Assembly (NCBI GenBank): GCA_023053685.1
Contig: JALIGW010000005.1
Location: 20,920,501 to 20,984,500 of the forward strand
Length of the DNA stretch: 64,000 nucleotides
Source of the DNA: Diadophis punctatus similis
Lineage: Eukaryota > Chordata > Lepidosauria > Squamata > Dipsadidae
Direction of reading: 5' to 3'
Shown: in pieces, positions 58,081 to 64,000 of the stretch
How the letters are laid out: each line of letters starts with the position of its first letter
Position numbering within the stretch: position 1 is the stretch's first letter
Notes under the pieces: model-generated
Seen by the model: only the letters and a program-made list of their open reading frames with translations
Database searches by the model: none
Told to the model about the DNA's origin: nothing
Program-made: the position numbers and the translations under genes

Positions 58081-58327
58081 GTAACCGTGGTGGCGCAGTG
58101 GTTAGAGTGCAGTACTGCAGGCTACTTCTGCTGATCACCGGCTGCCAGCAGTTTGGCAGATCAAATGTCACCAGGCTCAAGGTTGACTCAGCCTTCCATC
58201 CTTCTGAGGTGGGTAAAATGAGGACCCAGATTGTTGGGGGCAATATGTTGATTCTGTAAAACTGCTTAGAGAGAGCTGTAAAAGCACGAAGAAGCGGTAT
58301 ATAAGTCTAAGTGCTATTGCTATTGCT
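58081..58327 (+). mobile_element. Sauria-type tRNA SINE
   Basis: Head CGTGGTGGCGCAGTGGTTAG, GGACCCAGATTGTTGGGGGC, end GCGGTATATAAGTCTAAGTG and TGCTATTGCTA. Confidence 0.88.
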
Positions 58328-58734
58328 AACCCCTCATTAGAAACAGAAGTCCCCCCAAGAATGAGAAGAAATCCTCCGTAAGAATAAAAGAAAAATTCCA
58401 CTGCCTCTCCTGAATCGCTCATTGCCGGCTTCTCTCCATACCATTCCTAGCCCCCACCCCCAACCTCTTGCAAGCCACCCCTGAAAGGCCTGAATTCTGA
58501 ACGGTGTGGAACTCAGTTCAGTGTCAGCAGTGACAGCAAGTGGAGTGAAAATGGGAAGGTCCCAGCCACCGCTGCCATTTTGCATTCTGACCACCTGCTT
58601 GCTTGCCCTCCTGGCTCTCTCTCCGGCTGCCTGCAGCAAGTTGTCCCTGTCGCGAATTGGCCATGCAAAGTTGTCCTGCAACGACTTGGCAGCTGTGAGT
58701 TGACAGAGGCAACTTGACATTGGTAAGCTGGCTA

Positions 58735-58830
58735 TGGCTAATTGTCCTAGACCCTCTGGGAGCAACAGCCACTGGCAAGCGAATTGTTTTCTAGCCTGGT
58801 GCCTTAACCATTAGACCAAGCTGCCTCTCC
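58735..58830 (-). mobile_element. SINE head fragment
   Basis: On the minus strand, GGAGAGGCAGCTTGGTCTAA followed by TGGTTAAGGCACCAGGCTAG is a tRNA-like head related to the SINE at 18721. Only the head remains. The stretch before it (58330-58730) has GAGTTGGCC-like motifs related to the array at 60.7 kb. Confidence 0.55.
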
Positions 58831-59013
58831 ACTTATGTCAATCCTTCTGCTAGGTTTAGTGTACGTTAAATCAGATGCAAGCAAATTAATTAATTTCTAA
58901 GTTGACCGGTCAACTGGTCCACCAACCCGTTTAAAAAAGAAAAGATAGCTGGAGAAGGTGGGATTCCAGTCTTCTTCACAGCCAAAAGAAAATTGAGGAG
59001 CAGGAGTACAGAC

Positions 59014-59420
59014 CAGGGGTGGGTTCCTCCCGGTTCGGACCAGATTGCCTGAACCGTTAGCGACCCGCTGGTGACGTAATTTTGGCATCACGGATCCGGT
59101 TCTGTCTGTGCCAGTCCATACTCAACCGCCATCTTTTTTTCTGAATTTTCAGTCGATTGTCCTGTGTTTGGATGGCTTCACAGCGTTCTGTGCTTTGAAA
59201 AAAGCCCGCCCGCCCCTGGGTTAATACTGACCTTTATTTCTTCACCCGAAGCACAGCTGATGAGCTCCTCAGCTGTGATTCGGGCTGAATCCACCTTCTG
59301 AGCATGCGCGGAAGTGAAATCGCGCGAGGGGACATGCATGCGCACATGAGCAGAGCGTGCGTGCGCACGCAAAACATCACGATGCAAACCGGTGGCGAAG
59401 GTAAGTGAAACCCACCCCTG
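59014..59420. mobile_element. hAT MITE, family A
   Basis: Ends CAGGGGTGGGTTCCTCCC and GTGAAACCCACCCCTG, with a perfect 8-bp TSD GTACAGAC (59006-59013, 59421-59428). Inside are AGCATGCGCGGAAG and GTGCGTGCGCACGC. The region 59430-60680 that follows is AT-rich and unrecognised. Confidence 0.95.
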
Positions 59421-60689
59421 GTACAGACCAAATGGAATAGGAACCAGGAGAACCTTTTTGAATCAGAAGTTTGCAAAACAAAAGACATCATTTCAGGTTG
59501 CTTCCCCCATTTTCACCAAGGCACTGCACATTGCCTACAGGCAGGACATAAGCAGTGTAAGTGAGAAAACACACTTTCAGAATGGAGCCCTTAAAGATGT
59601 CCTCAGCAGCAAGTGGATGGTCAAATAACAGATGGTAGTATGCAAGCATGTCAGCTGGAAATGATTAGTAAAAGATTCAGAGGTTGGTTTGGCAGCTCTT
59701 CGTCTGTCATAATAAATGCTTTCAGGCACACTTCTTGAAATCTAGAGACTTTCTTCTCTGATTCTGTAGATAGCTTTAGCCACCACCAGGCAGCAGAAGA
59801 TGCAGAAAACAATGCCCATATTACCAACTTTTCAGCAGTAAAGAGTTATATATAAATAATGAAGTAGAACTCTTAAGATATACAGATGTGCTATAGTTCA
59901 GCCTTTATCATTTTTCAGTTTGAGGACACAAGCTGTACTGGTCTTGCTCCATCAGAAGACAGAGGTTGGTAAGAATTAGAATTGTTAAAATACTTTAGCC
60001 ATTCTCTTCTCTTTGAATTTATGACAACAAATATAGACAGAGAAAACTCTCTTGCTGTGCTGTCATTTAATGTTTGTCTGAGTTTTGGTAGCCTGTGCAT
60101 GGTAGTTATTATATTTTGACTCCTGGACTATCTGTGATATTGCTGTCTATGAACAGGATATTTCTGCTCAAATGAACTGTTCAATTCGCCATGAGGCAGC
60201 TTCTTCTTTATTTCATTTGTGCTGTACATAGTTCAATCAGGGACACCCCTGTTAAAGAATAAATAAGCAGGTGGTTTAATTGCTGCTGAATTGACTGTTT
60301 ACATGGCTGTAATTTACTACTGGGAAAAATATATTGATCTTTTTGTGAATAACTATAAGTTTGGAAAGAAATATCAAGTGTAATTTATGTTGATTCTGAC
60401 TGCTGTAAGCATTGTATGCTTAGAGGAAAAAAAGAGAGCATGTAATGTACTGTACATAAATTCATCCAGGTAAGTGTGCGTGGTACAAAAATGTTAAATC
60501 AATAATATCACTTGAAACAAATTACCCTGCTTTTAGGTAGCCCAGGAGACAAAGAATATTCTTGGTCTGCTTATTTAAGAGAGATGATCCTAATCCACTC
60601 CAAAGGCTAAATAATATTCTTTTTAATTTCAATGGGCATTTCTGAAATATTCTCTACCCACAAGTAGAAAAAAGACAGAGGACAGTGGC

Positions 60690-61130
60690 CAGCTTGAATG
60701 GGACAACTCGCCGCAGCCAAATCTGCAGCCAACTCACCACGGTCAACTCGTCATGGCCAACTCACCATGGGACAACTCACCAAGGCCAATTTGCTGCAGA
60801 ACATCTCACTGAAGGACAATTTAATAATTCAATTTAATTATTTAAAATAAATAAAAATATTTTAATTTTTGTCACTCGCATTTCATTCTGTCCCTCCTTT
60901 TGCCTCCTTTCTTTAATGACACTGTTCCACCATTTGTTTGATATTAGTATAACTCTTGTCCTGCAGCGAGTTGTCCTTTGGCGAGTTGGCCGTGCTGAGT
61001 GGTCTCACGGCGAGTTGGCCCTGGTGAGTTGGCCGTGGTGAGTTGGCCCTGGTGAGTTGGCTATGGTGAGTTGGCTATGGTGAGTTGGCTGTGGTGAGTT
61101 GGCCATGGTGAATTGTCATAGATCCATGGC
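60690..61130. repeat. Foldback pair of 13-bp tandem arrays
   Basis: The left side has CCAACTCACCA-type units, the right side GGTGAGTTGGCC-type units in opposite sense, with an AT-rich centre of about 180 bp between. The right array has about ten units (about 60970-61115). Related single units occur near 58630-58735. Confidence 0.85.
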
Positions 61131-61460
61131 CAACTTCTTGGACATTGTTGGCAACTCACCAATAAGAAAAGCTACCAGTTGGGTACTTCAATTTCAATCA
61201 AGGTAGGCAACTTAGGTTGTCCTTCTGATAGTTCTTGGTGGATTGAAATCACAGATATCCACACATTCCACAATGACTAAAAAAATGCATTTGCACAGTG
61301 ATCATAGGGCTACTCCAAACTTATACTCCTGTGTTCCAATATTTGGCAACTCTGTCACCAAAACTATGGCTAATGCTGAAATTAACCCAACACATTGTGT
61401 GAGAGTGATCAGTAAGTACAGCAATGCATGCTGTTGCTGGAGATCCATCACCAACATTGG

Positions 61461-62073
61461 TGTTGTAGCCTGCCAGCTGCCAGCAGAGCTGGCAGCAGAC
61501 TCGGACGATGAGGAGGTCGGGGAGGAACTTGAGCCAGTTCTGGGGTCTGAGAAAGGCTCTGATGGATGCTTTGTGTTGGACAGAGATAGAGCCAGGGCTG
61601 TCTGACATTTCCCAGCCACTGGAGAGGCAGCTGCCTTTGGAGGCTGATATGAGTGAGGAGGAAGAACATCTGGGGCTTGTTCCAGATGCACGTATGCTCA
61701 GAACAGTTAGGAGAGGTGAACCACGGAGGACAAGGAGTCGACTCGGGAAGCAAAGCACACATGGACCCTGAATGGCCCCTCCCTGGCTGGGGAATAAATA
61801 GAAGGAAAAGGGAGTGGTTGTCATAGGAGACAACAGTTCGTATTTCTGAAGATTTTGCTCATTGTGTTTCATGCAACAAAGACTGCTTGCCAGAACATAA
61901 TTTGCAATTATTGCAAGGAACTGATAAGGTCTGTTACTGCAGTTAACTCCTTGAAGGACTATTGCCTGGACTTTTCAGTGGGTAAATGCAATTAATTCAC
62001 AAGAGGTAAATAAAGAGGTTTTTTTCCTGACAAGGAGTCTGTTTCTTGCTTCTGCTAAGACTGGGGCAGAACA
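61461..62073 (+). mobile_element. Solo LTR with 5-bp TSD
   Basis: It begins TGTTGTAGCC and ends GGGGCAGAACA, flanked by the perfect 5-bp duplication ATTGG (61456-61460, 62074-62078). An AATAAATAGAAG TATA-like box is near 61792 and AATAAAGAGG near 62010 can serve as polyadenylation signal. The short acidic open frame at the start (SDDEEVGEELEPVLGSEKGS) resembles the one in the LTR at 21554-22209. A 5-bp TSD suits a Gypsy-type element. Confidence 0.8.
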
Positions 62074-62630
62074 ATTGGAGTGATCTTTGAACAGACCTTT
62101 GAAACTTGATATGTACTATCTGGGGGGGGGGGAAATCTCAAGAAGAAGCCCAAAAAAATAAAAACAACTTTGTATAGCAAATTAATTAGTAGCAATGCCT
62201 TTATTTCAGCCCAATATTTTCTACACTTCTATATTTTATCAAATAAGAATCTAATTCAATTGTTGCATTGAGCAGAGAGAGGCTATTAAGAGATCCCTGT
62301 GTTTGTTTTGTGGATAGCAGACATTCTAAACAGCTTTGTTTATACAAAACAACCGTGTTCATTAACTCAGAATGACAGCTGAGTTTTAGCAGAAGCTATG
62401 GAAATACACACTTGAAAGAATGCACCAACACCAGTAAGTGATAGAGGAGCTTAAAAATAAGAGCCAAAAAGAGTTTGTTGTGAACATAGTTTTGGAACAT
62501 ATTCCATGTGGAGAAGGCACAACATTAAAGCTAAAGATCTCACCCTATAGTTCAAGGTGAATGTAGCAGATTCTTCCTGTTTCTCCTCATTTTTAACCCT
62601 CCAACCCACAACCAGGCAGATAGTCTACAA

Positions 62631-62762
62631 CAGGGGGTGTCAAACTCATGGCCTGCGGGCGGGATGCGTCACGTGGTGGCCATGCCCACCCCCAGTTTAG
62701 TAAAGGGGGGGAAGTCCTAATATGTCAGGTGATGATGTGACGACGTGAGTTTGACACCCCTG
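62631..62762. mobile_element. hAT MITE, family B
   Basis: Ends CAGGGGGTGTCAAACTC and GAGTTTGACACCCCTG, flanks GTCTACAA and GGCTACAA (7 of 8). Close relative of the 133-bp copy at 46850. Confidence 0.92.
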
Positions 62763-62770
62763 GGCTACAA

Positions 62771-62851
62771 CAACGTTTTCAAACTTGGCAACTTTAAGAT
62801 GTGTGGATTTCAACTCCCAGAATCCTCTAGCTGTTAAGTTTGAAAAACACT
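62771..62851. mobile_element. Short family F hAT-like MITE
   Basis: Starts CAACGTTTTCAAACTTGGC and ends TTTGAAAAACACTG, with GGATTTCAACTCCCAGAATC between. Flanks GGCTACAA and GGCTATAG (6 of 8). The left flank is also the TSD of the neighbouring MITE. The region 62080-62625 upstream and 62855-63330 downstream is unrecognised. Confidence 0.6.
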
Positions 62852-63334
62852 GGGCTATAGGGAGACAGCAAAGTGTCTTCCACTTTCTGCTAATAAAACA
62901 AAAAACACAGTTTAAGCCCAGGAAGAGAGAATTACAGTGACATGGTGTCCTTTTTCTATACATTTTTCTTTCCCTCTTAGACCATTCCAATTCTAATTTT
63001 ACATTTATATCTATCTTTCCATTAAAATCTGCCGAATAGCAAATGATATCTCTCACAAACAAAAATCAAATCCATATAACATAGCAAGCAATTATATGAG
63101 AAAACAAATAGGTATTAAATAAAATCAAATTCTTCAAATGTTTGTCTTGTTAAAGCATAATTATTCAAAACTTGATTAAAACAGAGAAGAAAATTTAATT
63201 AACTTCATTCTTACAATGTCTGTTTAAACAATGAATGTAAGCAATAGAACATACTGTAGGTAAACAGTAAAAATATATTTGTAAGGACAGCCAGTTTGCT
63301 GCACTGTGAGTAGATTGGATACAATGATTTGCAT

Positions 63335-63507
63335 CAGTAATGGGTTTCACTTACCTTTGTTACCGGTTCGGAGATGTGCGCGCGAGATGAAGCTTCTGCG
63401 CATGCGCAGATCGTCCGTGATGATGCCCGGGAGCATGGGCGGAGCCTCCCTCTGCCACCACTACTGGTTCGCCCGAAACGGGACGAACCAGTAGCAACCC
63501 ACCACTG
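63335..63507. mobile_element. hAT MITE, family A
   Basis: Ends CAGTAATGGGTTTCACTTAC and GTAGCAACCCACCACTG, with a perfect 8-bp TSD ATTTGCAT (63327-63334, 63508-63515). It carries CTTCTGCGCATGCGCAGA. The tail of the window (63516-64000) is AT-rich with nothing recognised. Confidence 0.95.
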
Positions 63508-64000
63508 ATTTGCATGCATATCCATGTAGTATCTGCAAATATTTCTGCATTCAAAAATTAACGTTGATATTAAATTACACAAGAACAACTTCTTGGAAGA
63601 AACACTGAATTGAGGCACCCACAATGTTCAGGGAAGATTGGAAGATTGCTGGAAAGTAGAATAGGGCTGATTAGCTTGCCAAGAACTTGTCAGTCGAATA
63701 AAAACAGTAAAACTTCAGAAATTGCTCTCATCAATTAATTCTATTCAGAGAATAGAATTGGGAGTTAGGCCCACACATTTTGTGTCTTTCCATGTGGGAG
63801 AAAAATTAGCTATTTAGTCATACTATTATACTCTAGGGATATGAATTACCCAAGAAAATTATATTTGATGCTTTAAGGAGCTATATGCATGATGTTTTAG
63901 AAATATATTTAATCCTTTACAGATTTCATTTTTTGTTCTATTTCTTGATTGATCAAATGGGAAGCAGAAGAGCAATATATTTCTTTAAGGGAAGCATGAA

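Noticed and set aside
58506..58703. 65-codon frame with a signal-peptide-like leucine-rich stretch
   Set aside because: It overlaps a repeat-related region (GAGTTGGCC-like units and a SINE head) with no continuation or homologue I recognise.
56857..64000. First exons of a neighbouring gene (in mammals ADGRA1 lies on this side of CFAP46)
   Set aside because: I found no conserved coding block with splice sites in this stretch; only repeats and unrecognised AT-rich DNA are visible.

Overview
The window is vertebrate nuclear DNA, most likely from a squamate reptile and probably a snake. The grounds are short exons separated by repeat-filled introns, Sauria-type tRNA SINEs, CR1/L2-type LINEs, Penelope-like sequence, a dense population of hAT MITEs (one with SPIN-type ends), and long ATCT/ATTT/TTTA microsatellites. 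Nothing looks bacterial: there are no operons and almost every long open frame is transposon-derived or low-complexity.

The only host gene I recognise is CFAP46 (TTC40), a TPR-rich central-apparatus protein of motile cilia. It lies on the minus strand. I reconstructed 23 consecutive coding exons (exons 2-24) between 48511 and 2712. All introns are GT-AG and all reading phases join. The exons give about 1048 codons, roughly the N-terminal 40% of a protein that is about 2,700 residues in mammals. The start codon (48509-48511) follows an in-frame TGA. A GC/CpG-rich block at 49362-49720 looks like the promoter plus non-coding exon 1, with a good splice donor and an RFX-type X-box. The rest of the gene lies beyond position 1.

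The introns (1-48.5 kb) are packed with mobile DNA. They hold two inverted copies of one LINE family (about 0.33-1.07 and 30.95-31.47 kb), an almost full-length decayed L2/CR1-type LINE (41.2-44.4 kb, minus), a truncated relative (16.2-16.9 kb), several SINEs, Tc1/mariner-like MITEs, two LTR-like segments across the window, a Penelope-like GIY-YIG fragment (31.5-32.1 kb), and many hAT MITEs whose 8-bp target duplications can be read directly.

Upstream of the gene (50-64 kb) I see no host gene. The region holds an LTR retroelement with two almost identical 546-bp LTRs and a 4-bp TSD (50.66-56.86 kb). Its 5.1-kb interior has no recognisable gag/pol and contains old L1-like and CR1-like fragments. 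It also holds further hAT MITEs, a SINE, a foldback array of 13-bp units (60.7-61.1 kb) and a solo LTR with a 5-bp TSD (61.46-62.07 kb).

The most interesting signals are the X-box in the CFAP46 promoter, the age mismatch between the LTRs and the interior of the LTR element, the SPIN-like element, the repeated NRF1-like palindrome carried by several hAT MITE families, and several composite or foldback structures.
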